Origin: a virus
Direction: 5' to 3' (one strand)
Length of the DNA stretch: 42,351 nucleotides
IMG/VR virus record: IMGVR_UViG_3300045257_000199
Span: 1-42,351 of that record
The notes under the pieces are model-generated. The model ran no database searches and was not told where the DNA came from. It saw only the letters and a list, made by a program, of their open reading frames with translations. The translations under genes were made by a program, and so were the position numbers. Shown one piece after another: positions 6,254-15,482 of this stretch (positions within the stretch are counted from its first letter, which is position 1; every line of letters begins with the position of its first letter).

Positions 6254-9200
6254 CCGTTTCTTTCGTGTCTAGGCGGCCGGCCAGCCACTGCACGAGCTGC
6301 GGGACCGCGAGTGACTTGGCGAACTCGCCGAAGTAACGGCCGCGGATCTTGGCGTTCGGAGACAAAGCTTTGCCCCCGATGTCCTTGATGTCACGAACGA
6401 TGGGGATCTGCTCTTCGAGGCCGAGGATCGCCTTGGCGGCGCCCTCGCCAATGCCTTCCTTAGTAGCCGCCTCGCCAAAAGTAGAACCCATCTGCAGCAT
6501 CTCCAGAGCCGGGTTGTGAAGCGTGTAAGCAGGAGCTCCTGCCACAGACCCTGCCTCCGGCTCATCAGGCTTTCTTTTCCCCCGGTAGAACCCGCCCACA
6601 ACCTTTGGGCCGAGGTAGTAACCGGCGGCCAACAACGCGACCCCGAGGCTACCCTTCTTCAGTTGCTGCATGATCGACTCGGCCTGGGCAGGTTTCAACC
6701 CCTCGATGCCACGAGCCAACGCAATGCCGGCTGAGGTCGAGCCGGTGATGGAGCCGAAGGCATACTTGCTTGCCTCAAAGATCAGATTCGTCGGCACCGT
6801 CACAACAGGGAGCGTCAGGCGCCCGACTGCCTTCAGGCCCCTCTCAGCCATGCCGGCATCGGCTCCTGGACGCAGAAAGCGTTTCATGCCCTGAGCAAGC
6901 CAATTTTGTTGCTGGAACTTAGCCGCCTGAGAATCCCGGTAAGCGTCCATGCCGAACTGCATCAGCGAGGCCGGCGAGGTTGTGTCCTTGCCCTCGGCGG
7001 CTGCAGCGTCAATCCGCTTGAGAAAGGAGCGAGTCAACTCGTTCCGCGCTGCCGGTGCTTTGCCGGCGCCGTGCAGGGCCCCGATCCAGTCGAGCCAGGG
7101 ACGGCGCGGCTTAGAGGTGTCGCCGTACAGCGTGTCGAGTTCGGAGTATCCCTTCTTGGCCGTTTGCCAGGCATCCTTGAGCCCCTGGGTCAGCCCATCA
7201 TAGGCCGCCATCTTCTCGGCTTCGAGGTTCAGGCCGCGACCCTCCCGAGGTGCCATGGCGGAGATCTTTGCTATGCCAGGTATGCGGTTCCAGACAGAGC
7301 CAACGGCTTCCTCCAGCGGCGTCGTTATCATCCGCTCTGCAGAGGCCGCGATGATCTTCACCATTGCCTTCGGGTTCGAGATCACAAAGGCACGGCGCAA
7401 GGCATCGACCAAGTCTTCCATGCGTTGCCCGAGGGGCAAGTTCTTCTGCCGATCGGCTTCGACGACCCGGCGCCAATCGTCCTTCGCTCCTTCGGCCGCA
7501 ACTTGGGCTTTCGTCATTTCAGGAAACAGCGGTGACTTATGCCCGCCGCCTTCCTCGGCCAGCGCGGACTCAGCCGCCTGCTGCCGGGCGCCGGCATCCT
7601 GGATGGCGTGAAATTGTTGTGCGGCTTGCCCGTGTTCGGCTCCCGTGAGAGCCCTGCCTTTGGCAGCTTCCCACTGCATCACCATGTTGGCCAGCGAGAA
7701 GTCTCGATTGACCATCATCCTTCGAGCTGCGAGGCCGCGCGCTGTTTCCGTGCCGACCTGCTTCGTAACGTCGGTAATGTCGCGCAGTTTCTCACGCACA
7801 TCTCGCTCGGTCGCTTGGGCACCTTGCAAGTCCATGGCGTCCCCGCTGGCCTGGGCCTGCACCAGCTTGTGAGCGGCGTCATCGTACTGGTTGCGAACGT
7901 CATTCTCTCGGTGCAGCAGCAAGGCGTCTTCAAGGTCAGTAACCGGCCTCGACTTCTTCTGCAGTTCCTCGACGAGCCGATCAATGCGCGTGGGGTCGGT
8001 GCGTGCGATCTGCAGGACCTGATCGCGGAGTTCGGGGTATGAGTGGCCGACTGGTGATGGCTGCTGGACGGGAGGCAGGCGGGCTTTCTGGCGTTCCTTG
8101 GCAGCCATGGCGTTAGCGATGCCGGTGGGTTCGTCTTCCTTGAAGCCGAAGAACTTGGCCAGGGCTTTCAGGTTGACGGCTCCTGACTCTCCGGCGATGA
8201 GGTCCCAAGGCTCTCGTCCGGCTGGATCTGTGCCGGGGGCGCCTGCGCGGGCGGAGAGGTCGGCGGCTGACGGTTCTTCTTCGCCGCGTACGGATTCAGG
8301 CCGAGCCTCCGCATTTGCTTGAGATACCCCATCCGCCGTGCCGCTGTGTATAGCTTCCTGTGCGGTCCCTCGGGGAACTGCTCCGCTCTGTTCGGCGGCT
8401 TTGGCGTTGGCGTTTTCATGTTGAATAATCGCTCCGGTTACCCACTGCTCCGTCGTCCATTTACGCATCATGCCTTCGAGCTGCCCCGGATGACCTGGCA
8501 GTGACGCTCGCTTGATTTTGCCTTCGACTCCTTCTGGGAACTTGCCGGCTTGCTTCAAAGCTTCCTTGATCTCAGCAGGAGAGTAGTGTTCCTGCAACGC
8601 CTCCTTGATGTCGGCAACGGTCACACGCTCGCCGGAAGCCACAAGTCGATTAAGTTCTCCCTGGATCATTGGGGGCAATGGTCTCAGGACGTTACTATCG
8701 GGCGCACGGCCGCCGGCTGCGGCACCCGCGGCCCCTGCCCCGCCGGCTTCGCCTCCACCAGCGGCTTCGGTTGGCCCGGCACCCGCTTCGCCACTGCGCC
8801 GTGCAAGCTCTTCAGGCGAAGGAGCAGTCCGAGCTGCCTCAGTCGCCCCCGATAGACTTTGCTCAACGCCACGTCGAAGGGATGTCGGGTCTGGAGCGGA
8901 TCGCTGGGCAAGCCCGATGGCATCTTTCACCTCCTGGGAATGGGGAATCTGTTCGGGGTTCTCCAGCCATGACTTCAACACGTCATGGTGGGCATCGAGC
9001 AAGGAGCCGAGTTCCGGCATCTCCTTGTCGATCATGGCCCGTGTGTCGAGGCCGCGGGACTTCGCCATCTTGTCGAGGCGGTCCAGGACGTTGCCGGCCT
9101 TGATGACGTTGTCCGGCGACGGATCACGCATAGCGTCGCCCATAGTTTTGAGGTAAGCCGTGGCATGCAGGCGCACGACGTTCTTTCGCCAGTCGTCTTG

Positions 9201-11771
9201 GGCTTGTCGCGGACTCGGCGGTTCGGCGCCGGGAGGCGTTTCCGGCTCTTGCTTGGCCAACCTTTCCTTGAGAGCCTTGGCTTGCTCCCCGGCTGCTTCG
9301 AGTTTAGCGATGACCGCAGATCGAGGGACAGTGCCTCCCTTTGCTTCTGGGCGAGGCTCCTGGGTGAGGGGCTCAGGCGCCTTGATCTCGGCCTGCCCCG
9401 GTCGCTGGCGCATACGCTCGACTAGCGAAGGTTTGGCTGGCTCCAGCGATTGCCCCTCCATCGCGTTCTTGCGCCAAAAGTTCCTGCCAGCGTCTGTTTG
9501 CTCCTTCCCTGGCTTGATGTCGCCGAATTTCTCCTTCATGAAGTCGTACATGGGCCGCGCTAGGCCGCGCGTCTCGGTCGATTCCAGGGCCTCGGCTCCA
9601 TAAGTGCCGTCTGTGTTCTTCTTGAAAACAACCTTTGCCTTCTCCCCTTCGGCGTCTCGGACCCGGACCCTGACCCCGCCGTCCTCGTAGACCTTGTTGG
9701 CCTCGACGACGTACTTTTTGCCGTTGGCCGTGAACTCAGACTCGCCTTTCTCATTGGGAGTGAACTCGGTCCCGCTGTGCTGCCAGTGCTGCCCCTCGGG
9801 GTGGTGCAGATCGGCCAGGCCGCGAGCATTCTTGTCCGACAGCCCCTTCTTGGCTGCATCTCGGTACTTTGCCGCCCAATCGGCTCCAGCAGGCTTTGGG
9901 GACGGTTTCGGCCCCGTAGGCGTCTCAGGAGCCTTGACTGGCTCGCCGCCCTCTTCCGGTGGCTTCGTTTCTCCTTCCTCAGCGGCTGGTTCGACCTTTG
10001 GCGGCTCAGTCGCTTCTGGCGCAATCGTAGGCGGTTCTGGAGCCTCTGCCACTTTGGCAGGTGGTGCCGAGAGGGATTCCAGGCTGGCTACTGTGCGGCC
10101 CTTGTCCATGTCATTGAGCCGCTTCAGGAGCGTTTCGCGGCTTCCGCGGGCATCGAGGCCGAACTGCTTGGCCAGGCCGCGGACATCGTCGTCGGAGAAG
10201 TCCGCGAGAGGCTTCCGCGGCTCGGGAGGCGGAGGTTGTGCCGTAGAAGGTGTGGCAGCAGGCTCCGCACCCCCGGCCTTTGGAAGCAGGCCCTGGGCTT
10301 CGGCCTCACGGCGGCTGAACCAGCCCTTGTCGGTTTGTACGTAGTCGTTGGGAGAGGCAGGCGCCGGCGGCTCAGCGGATGCCTGCCGAGCTGGTGCCGG
10401 CGCCTGACCTATATCAGCCGGTTGGGACGGTACAGATCGTCGCTCAGGTGGCATCACCTCCTTTTGCTTGGCAAGTCGCTCCAGTTCCTCCCTTACCATC
10501 TGGTCGCTGAGTTTCTTCGGCTTCGGAGCCTCCCCGGCGTGCATCGCCTTCATGGCCACATTCAGGACCGCCAACGGGCCACCTTCTTTGTAGAACCATT
10601 CGCGGAAGTTGTCGGCCCGCTCCTGGTTCGTCTGGTCCGGTCGAGCAAGCCGCAGCAAAGCCGATCCCTGATCCGAGGTGCCGATGCCGTGCAAGGCTTC
10701 CTTCGAGACCTCGCCGGCCGCCAGCATCTTGACCGTGTCCCAGGCGTAGTCGAGGCCCTTCTTTATGAGACCAGGGGGGCTTCCTTTTGGACCGAAGAGG
10801 CCCATGCCGGCAAACATCGAATTCTGCCCAAGCTGGTTGAACTCATCGCGGGCAACCTCGCCGAGGGGTTTACCCGCAAGCAGATCCTGGGCACCACTGA
10901 GCGGGAACTGCACTGCTGTAAAAGCGGCTCCGCCGCCAAAGGCTCTGGCAAGTGCTCCAGCCCCTTCGCCTGGAGCCAGAAACTTTGCCACGCCTGAAAG
11001 CTGGCCGATCTCAGAAATCGGCTTGGCCACGCTGAGGGCACCGAGCACTCCTTTGCGCCATCCTGGCTGGTTTTCCTGGTATGCCTGGTCGGAAAGGTCG
11101 CCGGCTACCTGGAGATAGTCGTTCATGTCCCCCTTGCCAGCGTTGATCGCGTCCCAGCCTTGCTTGACATGTCGCTCATGGTTTTTAGCGATGATGTCGC
11201 CGAAGAAAGGTTGCTTTTCCCATTCCGACTGGTAACGCGGCTGGCTTCCCATCAGGTTGTGCAGGACGGTAGCCGTGACGCCCCGCTTGAGCCGCTTCTT
11301 GAACCCATCTACCCACGTTGCCACGTCGCCGGCCCGTGCGCCATGACCAAACATTGTGTCTTCGTAGGTCTTCCCCGCCTTGTCCACATAATCGTTAATC
11401 GACTCGTCGCCGTTGAATCCTCTGGATGAAGCTCCGGTCGGATCGGGGAAGTTGGGATGCTTCGCTATGAAGTTGGGATCGAGGAATTGCTGGCTCAGGG
11501 CCTGGTCGACCTGGTCCAGGACTGTCATGTTCGGCTGCGTGAGGTCGCCTGGCTGGTAGCCCTTGTCGCCACCGTAGCCGCCCCACTTGGCGACCATGTC
11601 ATCGACGGACGGCCCTGGGGCAGGCATCTCCTGTTGGCGGTAGACGCCTTGCTGATAACCGGCGCCCAAGAGGCTTTCAGGAGAAGACTGCTCGCTGAGT
11701 TGCGAGAAGGCGAACTCCGAAGCAGGGTCGTAGACCTGCGGAATCGTCGGGTCAAGGATCGGGTCGGCCAC
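6138..11771 (-). CDS. giant internal virion/ejection protein (1877 aa), polyvalent-protein-like
   Basis: This is the last and largest late gene. The N-terminal third has long Ala/Gly-rich, weakly hydrophobic helices (around residues 230-330), as in podovirus ejection proteins that form a channel across the envelope. A SAP-like DNA-binding motif (L-A-D-F-S-D-D-D-V-R-G-L-A-K-Q-F-G-L) lies near 515-550 within Pro/Glu-rich linkers. A compact beta domain follows at ~640-760, ending R-P-M-Y-D-F-M-K-E-K-F, resembling modules of phage polyvalent proteins. The rest is long helices, with a hydrophobic Ala/Gly segment near 1710. No lysozyme motif was seen. GTG start; no clear ribosome-binding site, but an AGCAGGTTAGA motif lies just upstream. 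Size and last position parallel T7 gp16. The function is inferred. Confidence 0.75.
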   Translation of the reverse strand: MADPILDPTIPQVYDPASEFAFSQLSEQSSPESLLGAGYQQGVYRQQEMPAPGPSVDDMVAKWGGYGGDKGYQPGDLTQPNMTVLDQVDQALSQQFLDPNFIAKHPNFPDPTGASSRGFNGDESINDYVDKAGKTYEDTMFGHGARAGDVATWVDGFKKRLKRGVTATVLHNLMGSQPRYQSEWEKQPFFGDIIAKNHERHVKQGWDAINAGKGDMNDYLQVAGDLSDQAYQENQPGWRKGVLGALSVAKPISEIGQLSGVAKFLAPGEGAGALARAFGGGAAFTAVQFPLSGAQDLLAGKPLGEVARDEFNQLGQNSMFAGMGLFGPKGSPPGLIKKGLDYAWDTVKMLAAGEVSKEALHGIGTSDQGSALLRLARPDQTNQERADNFREWFYKEGGPLAVLNVAMKAMHAGEAPKPKKLSDQMVREELERLAKQKEVMPPERRSVPSQPADIGQAPAPARQASAEPPAPASPNDYVQTDKGWFSRREAEAQGLLPKAGGAEPAATPSTAQPPPPEPRKPLADFSDDDVRGLAKQFGLDARGSRETLLKRLNDMDKGRTVASLESLSAPPAKVAEAPEPPTIAPEATEPPKVEPAAEEGETKPPEEGGEPVKAPETPTGPKPSPKPAGADWAAKYRDAAKKGLSDKNARGLADLHHPEGQHWQHSGTEFTPNEKGESEFTANGKKYVVEANKVYEDGGVRVRVRDAEGEKAKVVFKKNTDGTYGAEALESTETRGLARPMYDFMKEKFGDIKPGKEQTDAGRNFWRKNAMEGQSLEPAKPSLVERMRQRPGQAEIKAPEPLTQEPRPEAKGGTVPRSAVIAKLEAAGEQAKALKERLAKQEPETPPGAEPPSPRQAQDDWRKNVVRLHATAYLKTMGDAMRDPSPDNVIKAGNVLDRLDKMAKSRGLDTRAMIDKEMPELGSLLDAHHDVLKSWLENPEQIPHSQEVKDAIGLAQRSAPDPTSLRRGVEQSLSGATEAARTAPSPEELARRSGEAGAGPTEAAGGGEAGGAGAAGAAAGGRAPDSNVLRPLPPMIQGELNRLVASGERVTVADIKEALQEHYSPAEIKEALKQAGKFPEGVEGKIKRASLPGHPGQLEGMMRKWTTEQWVTGAIIQHENANAKAAEQSGAVPRGTAQEAIHSGTADGVSQANAEARPESVRGEEEPSAADLSARAGAPGTDPAGREPWDLIAGESGAVNLKALAKFFGFKEDEPTGIANAMAAKERQKARLPPVQQPSPVGHSYPELRDQVLQIARTDPTRIDRLVEELQKKSRPVTDLEDALLLHRENDVRNQYDDAAHKLVQAQASGDAMDLQGAQATERDVREKLRDITDVTKQVGTETARGLAARRMMVNRDFSLANMVMQWEAAKGRALTGAEHGQAAQQFHAIQDAGARQQAAESALAEEGGGHKSPLFPEMTKAQVAAEGAKDDWRRVVEADRQKNLPLGQRMEDLVDALRRAFVISNPKAMVKIIAASAERMITTPLEEAVGSVWNRIPGIAKISAMAPREGRGLNLEAEKMAAYDGLTQGLKDAWQTAKKGYSELDTLYGDTSKPRRPWLDWIGALHGAGKAPAARNELTRSFLKRIDAAAAEGKDTTSPASLMQFGMDAYRDSQAAKFQQQNWLAQGMKRFLRPGADAGMAERGLKAVGRLTLPVVTVPTNLIFEASKYAFGSITGSTSAGIALARGIEGLKPAQAESIMQQLKKGSLGVALLAAGYYLGPKVVGGFYRGKRKPDEPEAGSVAGAPAYTLHNPALEMLQMGSTFGEAATKEGIGEGAAKAILGLEEQIPIVRDIKDIGGKALSPNAKIRGRYFGEFAKSLAVPQLVQWLAGRLDTKETATSYANPLTGEVQRRNPKTVLQHVQEGLPGLRNLLPAR

Positions 11772-11785
11772 GGCTTGAATTCTGT

Positions 11786-11796
11786 TCTAACCTGCT
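11786..11796 (-). repeat. AGCAGGTTAGA motif, copy before the giant internal protein gene
   Basis: On the - strand AGCAGGTTAGA begins within the stop codon of the upstream gene (TAAGCAGGTTAG) and ends 15 bases before the GTG at 11771. It is one of six close copies in late intergenic sites. Confidence 0.6.
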
Positions 11797-12800
11797 TACT
11801 CTTCGTCTTCCTCGTCCGGCGTCTGCATGTCCTCGCGCGGGGCTTCCTCAGACGGGAACATTTCCGGCATGTGCTTCCTCATGGCATCGGCAATGATCTT
11901 CCGCGACGTGTCGGAGATCGGGGCTCCTTGACCAATGGCCGGCGGTTGGGGAGCCTGGCCCGATGGACCGAACCCCTGTGGATTCGCCTTCCAGAAGTCC
12001 TCATTCTCTTTCTTGCCTTCTGGGCTCTGGGCATAGTACCGTTTGGCCAACTCCCGCACTTCATTCTCGTCAGGAGGCACAGGCTTACCCTCCTCATCCT
12101 TCTTGTGGCCGAGGGTGCTGATCGCCGCTTGCTGGGCCTGGTGCCACGCGGTCTGCCGTGCCTTCCTTTCCGCCAACTCCTGAGAAAGCTGCGCGTCCTT
12201 TGGTGGCGAGCGTTTGACGAGATGCTCCTTGCCGTCCATGCTCGTGAAGACGCCGACCGTGTGCTCCGGGTCGAACCAGTTGACGCGGCTCATGGCCGAC
12301 TTTGCCTGCATCTGCGCGTCCTGGTCCTTCATGGTGGCCGCCGCCGCGTTGGCATGCTTCATCTGGTTGAGCTGCTCCTCCATCATCTGCGCCTTCGCCG
12401 CTTGCTGGCGCTGGAGCAACGGATTGATTCCGGCCTGGAACTGGAGTTTGTACTGCTGCTTCTGTTGAGGAGTGAGTTCCGGGTCGGCGTCGATGCTGGC
12501 GAGGCCGGCTTGCAGTCGGCTCAGTCTGATCTTCTCCGCCTGGTTGAGCGGCTCACTCTGCTGCTGCTGACCGCCTCCTCCGCCGATGCCGGGTGCGCCG
12601 CCGGTGAGTCGGTTGCCCCCAACTCCTCCGGGGAAAGGGTTCCTTGCCTGGGCTCCGCCTCCACCTCGTCTGCCGGCATTGAGGAGGTTGTTGTAGAGCG
12701 AAACAAGACTCGGCAAATCACGCGAGTACTGCTGAGCCGCGCCGGCTCCTGCGGTTATGCCTGGCGCGAGTGGTGCAGGCTGCTCAAATCGAACTGGCAT
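11796..12800 (-). CDS. internal virion (ejection-type) protein, Gln/Ala-rich (334 aa)
   Basis: The N-terminus is Gly/Pro/Gln-rich and probably disordered. Residues ~95-260 form long charged helices rich in Gln, Ala, Lys and Glu (Q-Q-K-Q-Q-Y-K-L-Q-F-Q), and the C-terminus is acidic (D-E-E-D-E-E). Composition, size and position between a tail protein and the giant last gene fit the small internal proteins ejected with DNA in podoviruses. No enzymatic motif is seen. The start follows AAGGGAG. The first 46 bases overlap the preceding ZAS-motif gene. Confidence 0.6.
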   Translation of the reverse strand: MPVRFEQPAPLAPGITAGAGAAQQYSRDLPSLVSLYNNLLNAGRRGGGGAQARNPFPGGVGGNRLTGGAPGIGGGGGQQQQSEPLNQAEKIRLSRLQAGLASIDADPELTPQQKQQYKLQFQAGINPLLQRQQAAKAQMMEEQLNQMKHANAAAATMKDQDAQMQAKSAMSRVNWFDPEHTVGVFTSMDGKEHLVKRSPPKDAQLSQELAERKARQTAWHQAQQAAISTLGHKKDEEGKPVPPDENEVRELAKRYYAQSPEGKKENEDFWKANPQGFGPSGQAPQPPAIGQGAPISDTSRKIIADAMRKHMPEMFPSEEAPREDMQTPDEEDEE

Positions 12801-12964
12801 TTTTCAAGCTCCCTTGCGCTTTCGGCTAATGGATTGGCTGATGCCAACCATTCCTGACAATCCGAACAATCTTCGACATGGGCATCCCATTCGACCATTT
12901 CCTCTTTTGTGATTTCAGGTTCGCCAACGTGCCAAGCATATGCGCGAACTTGAGTACATCCCAT
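12755..12964 (-). CDS. small zinc protein with ZAS-type motif (69 aa)
   Basis: The ATG lies one base after the stop of the LamG tail gene. The protein contains H29-x3-C33-x2-C36, the zinc-associated anti-sigma spacing, in W-D-A-H-V-E-D-C-S-D-C-Q-E-W-L, which closely resembles the zinc finger of bacterial anti-sigma factors. It has no membrane segment, so if active it would be cytosolic. An anti-sigma or other regulatory role is inference. The placement inside the virion-protein operon is unusual. Confidence 0.6.
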   Translation of the reverse strand: MGCTQVRAYAWHVGEPEITKEEMVEWDAHVEDCSDCQEWLASANPLAESARELEKCQFDLSSLHHSRQA

Positions 12965-12965
12965 G

Positions 12966-15104
12966 TTATATCGGCCCCCGCCACACCGCAGCCCCCTGGG
13001 CATTGGCCACACAAATCCAAAGCTGCTGCGTTACCGTGTTGATCCACACCGTTCCCACCGTGGCCCCTGTTGTTACATCATCGGCTGCCGTCGGCGCCCT
13101 GGCAAGCTGAATAGCCGAGGCCCGCAGCAGGAACGATGACGGCCCGGTCTTCTGAATCAGCGCCTGCCCCGCGAGGCTGTTGATCATGGAGCTGATCTTG
13201 TCTGTGATCCTGCCGAGCCGCCGCGGGTCGCTGACATCCGGCCAGCGCTCGATGAACGGCTTAGCCGGCCCCTTGCCTGGTGTCGGCGGAGGTGTGGGCG
13301 GCTTGGGGAAGCGGATGCCGACGAGCAATGCGTCCTCGATCGGCAGGTGCTGTTGCCACGGAACGCCACGCATGGCAGGGCCGGCGTGAATCTCCTGCAG
13401 ATACGGAGCCGAGAGCAGAGGCGGCAACGGAGGAGGCGGTTGTCCGAAGGTGCCGAGCGGGTCTTCTTGCTTTCGCCAAGGAACTGCCCGCATGGGTGGG
13501 CCTTCGCGGATTTCCTGGATGCTGATGGACGGTGGAACAGGAGGGCGGAGCAAGGCCCTGCGCGGCCGCACCATCGCGTAGGTGTCGTAGTAGAGGTAGG
13601 CCATTTCGGCAGCAGAGAGTACGCGGTTCCAAATCCAGGCGCTTTCAATGTCACCCTGAAAAAAGCCTTCCCCTTTCTCGTCAGTACCTAAGCGAATGTT
13701 GGTTCCCGAAGAGAAATTGCCGAGACCGCTGCCACCTCCGTCGTTGCCAACGAATTGACCGTCTACATAAAGGCTAAGGGTCTGGTTGCCCCATGTGAAA
13801 GCAAACAGGTGCCAATTGTCATTCCAGAATGTAGGCCCTGGCGTCGAGACGCTGGTGTTGACAAGGCTCGCGTCCGTCATGGTACAGACTACTCGCTGCA
13901 GGCTCGTAAGTAACAAAGCCCAGCCTGGTCCAGCAATCCCAGCCGCCGTGGTCTTGGCAATCAAAATCTCGTTTGCGGGACCACCTGTCGCATAACCTAG
14001 GCATGCCACAGTGAAAGCAGGCCGGTTCTCGGCAACATTTATAGTGTTGGTGCCGACGACGTTCGACCCGATTCCGTCGAACGTCAACCAGTTTCCGGCG
14101 TGTCCGTTCACGCCAATAATAGTCGCGGCCGGCCCATTCCACACTGGCGAGACGCCGCCAGGAAATGTGCCAAGTACGCCTGCATGATCTTGCCCACCTT
14201 CAACAACGTCTTGGGTCGATGGGCCGCTGCCCTCACCCAGTGGCCAGCCAAGAATCAGCCCTTGAGAAAGCGGAACACTCTTTTGCAAGCGTGGATTGCT
14301 CGGCTTAGGCCGCACACTGGGAAGCAGCACCGGAGCCGCTGCGCTGGCCGCGATGATCGAGCGCGGCGTCCGCACCATCTGAAACGTGTCATAACGCAGA
14401 GCCGCGATCTCGGCTTGAGAGATCGCACGGTTCCAAATGAAAACGTCGTCGATGCTGCTAGGCCAGAACAATTCATTGATCTGATCGGTGCCGATGCGGA
14501 CGTTGACGGCGTTGCTGTAGCCGGTAAAAGCACCGTGCATTGTGTCGGTGCCTTCAAGCCTTCCATCGCCGTACACCTTGCATAGCGTCCCGTCCCAGGA
14601 AAAGGCGACATGGTGCCAATCGCCATCGCTGAGGTTGGTCGTACCTCCGGGGTTGCTGAAAATAGAACCGCTCTGTTGAATTGCCGCCCCGACCTTGCCG
14701 CCACCAAAGAACAATCCCCAGCCAGCCCCTGACGCAAGCCCGCCAGGACTTGCCAACTTGGCGACGACAATAGCGTGGGCAGCTCCGCCGGCTGGCACGC
14801 GCACCCAGGCCGCCGCCGACATTTTCGGCAGGTTGTCCGCGAAATTACCGCAATCGACATAGGAGGTGCTGCCGTCAAAAGTCAGTCCGTAGCCAAAGCT
14901 ACCGATTCTGTTTGGGCCGCTGCCGCCCGTTTCAAGCCAAGTCGGCTTCACTGCCCCGGAAAGCGTGCCGTCGTTGCCCTGGCCGGAGATGTCGCGGGCG
15001 ATGGTCCCGCCTTCGCCATAGAGAGGGTAGGCCCCTAAGAGCCCGTAGCTGAGCGGGTTCGACCGGCGCAGACGTGGGAAAGTCGGCTTAACATTGCCAG
15101 CCAC
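12966..15104 (-). CDS. tail/receptor-binding protein with two LamG-like domains (712 aa)
   Basis: Two concanavalin-like/LamG modules are visible at about residues 15-240 and 270-520. Each has D-G-x-W-H-x-x-A/F-F-S/T-W, V-Y-G-D-G or Y-V-D-G-Q, and a closing I-W-N-R...A-E-I/M-A-x-L-x-Y-D-T. Each module is followed by M-V-R-x-R-x and a hydrophobic or Pro-rich spacer, so the unit is an internal duplication. Two shorter repeats (Q-E-I-x-x-G-P-x-M-R-x-V-P-W) follow near 545-600. The C-terminus is a small beta unit ending W-I-C-V-A-N-A-Q-G-A-A-V-W. LamG folds bind carbohydrates, so host-surface recognition is likely. The start is GTG, immediately after the previous stop. Confidence 0.75.
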   Translation of the reverse strand: MAGNVKPTFPRLRRSNPLSYGLLGAYPLYGEGGTIARDISGQGNDGTLSGAVKPTWLETGGSGPNRIGSFGYGLTFDGSTSYVDCGNFADNLPKMSAAAWVRVPAGGAAHAIVVAKLASPGGLASGAGWGLFFGGGKVGAAIQQSGSIFSNPGGTTNLSDGDWHHVAFSWDGTLCKVYGDGRLEGTDTMHGAFTGYSNAVNVRIGTDQINELFWPSSIDDVFIWNRAISQAEIAALRYDTFQMVRTPRSIIAASAAAPVLLPSVRPKPSNPRLQKSVPLSQGLILGWPLGEGSGPSTQDVVEGGQDHAGVLGTFPGGVSPVWNGPAATIIGVNGHAGNWLTFDGIGSNVVGTNTINVAENRPAFTVACLGYATGGPANEILIAKTTAAGIAGPGWALLLTSLQRVVCTMTDASLVNTSVSTPGPTFWNDNWHLFAFTWGNQTLSLYVDGQFVGNDGGGSGLGNFSSGTNIRLGTDEKGEGFFQGDIESAWIWNRVLSAAEMAYLYYDTYAMVRPRRALLRPPVPPSISIQEIREGPPMRAVPWRKQEDPLGTFGQPPPPLPPLLSAPYLQEIHAGPAMRGVPWQQHLPIEDALLVGIRFPKPPTPPPTPGKGPAKPFIERWPDVSDPRRLGRITDKISSMINSLAGQALIQKTGPSSFLLRASAIQLARAPTAADDVTTGATVGTVWINTVTQQLWICVANAQGAAVWRGPI

Positions 15105-15105
15105 A

Positions 15106-15474
15106 TTAGATGCCCGTCACGTTAGAGATGTCAGCGTCCAGCGTAACCGCCTGCCCTGTGTTCGAACCGGACACAATCCTCACGCGCGTTACCCCGATGG
15201 GCAAGTCAACGCTCCATGATGTAACGGCGCTGGCCGTGGTGCTGCCGACCAATGGGCCACCGAAGTTCACAAACAGGGTGCCGGCCACGTCATTTGCCAC
15301 CTGAATCTGCACCTGCGCTGGGATGGTCGGCCCCGTACCGCCATTCGTGAGCTGAATGTCTACCTGAGCTCCGTAGCCCGTGGAGAGATCGACCGCCGAG
15401 GAAGTGACGTTGCCGCCACCGGCTGCGAGGTTCACCACAGACGCAAGGCTTGTTCGTGCTTTGGTAGCAGCCAT
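15106..15474 (-). CDS. beta-rich structural protein (122 aa)
   Basis: The sequence is almost entirely short beta strands rich in Val, Thr, Ser and Gly, without Cys and with few charges, typical of small phage decoration or tail-appendage proteins. I do not recognise a family. The ATG follows AAGGAG. It lies between two other beta-rich virion proteins in one operon. Confidence 0.6.
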   Translation of the reverse strand: MAATKARTSLASVVNLAAGGGNVTSSAVDLSTGYGAQVDIQLTNGGTGPTIPAQVQIQVANDVAGTLFVNFGGPLVGSTTASAVTSWSVDLPIGVTRVRIVSGSNTGQAVTLDADISNVTGI

Positions 15475-15482
15475 GGCGCTCC

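Noticed and set aside
9777-10997. 406-codon + strand open frame inside the giant gene
   Set aside because: Antisense shadow: Arg/Leu-rich, no start signal, contradicted by the continuous - strand protein.
11457-12857. 466-codon + strand open frame opposite the ejection-protein genes
   Set aside because: Arg/Leu-rich translation typical of the antisense frame of GC-rich genes, with no ribosome-binding site; the - strand frames have coherent compositions.
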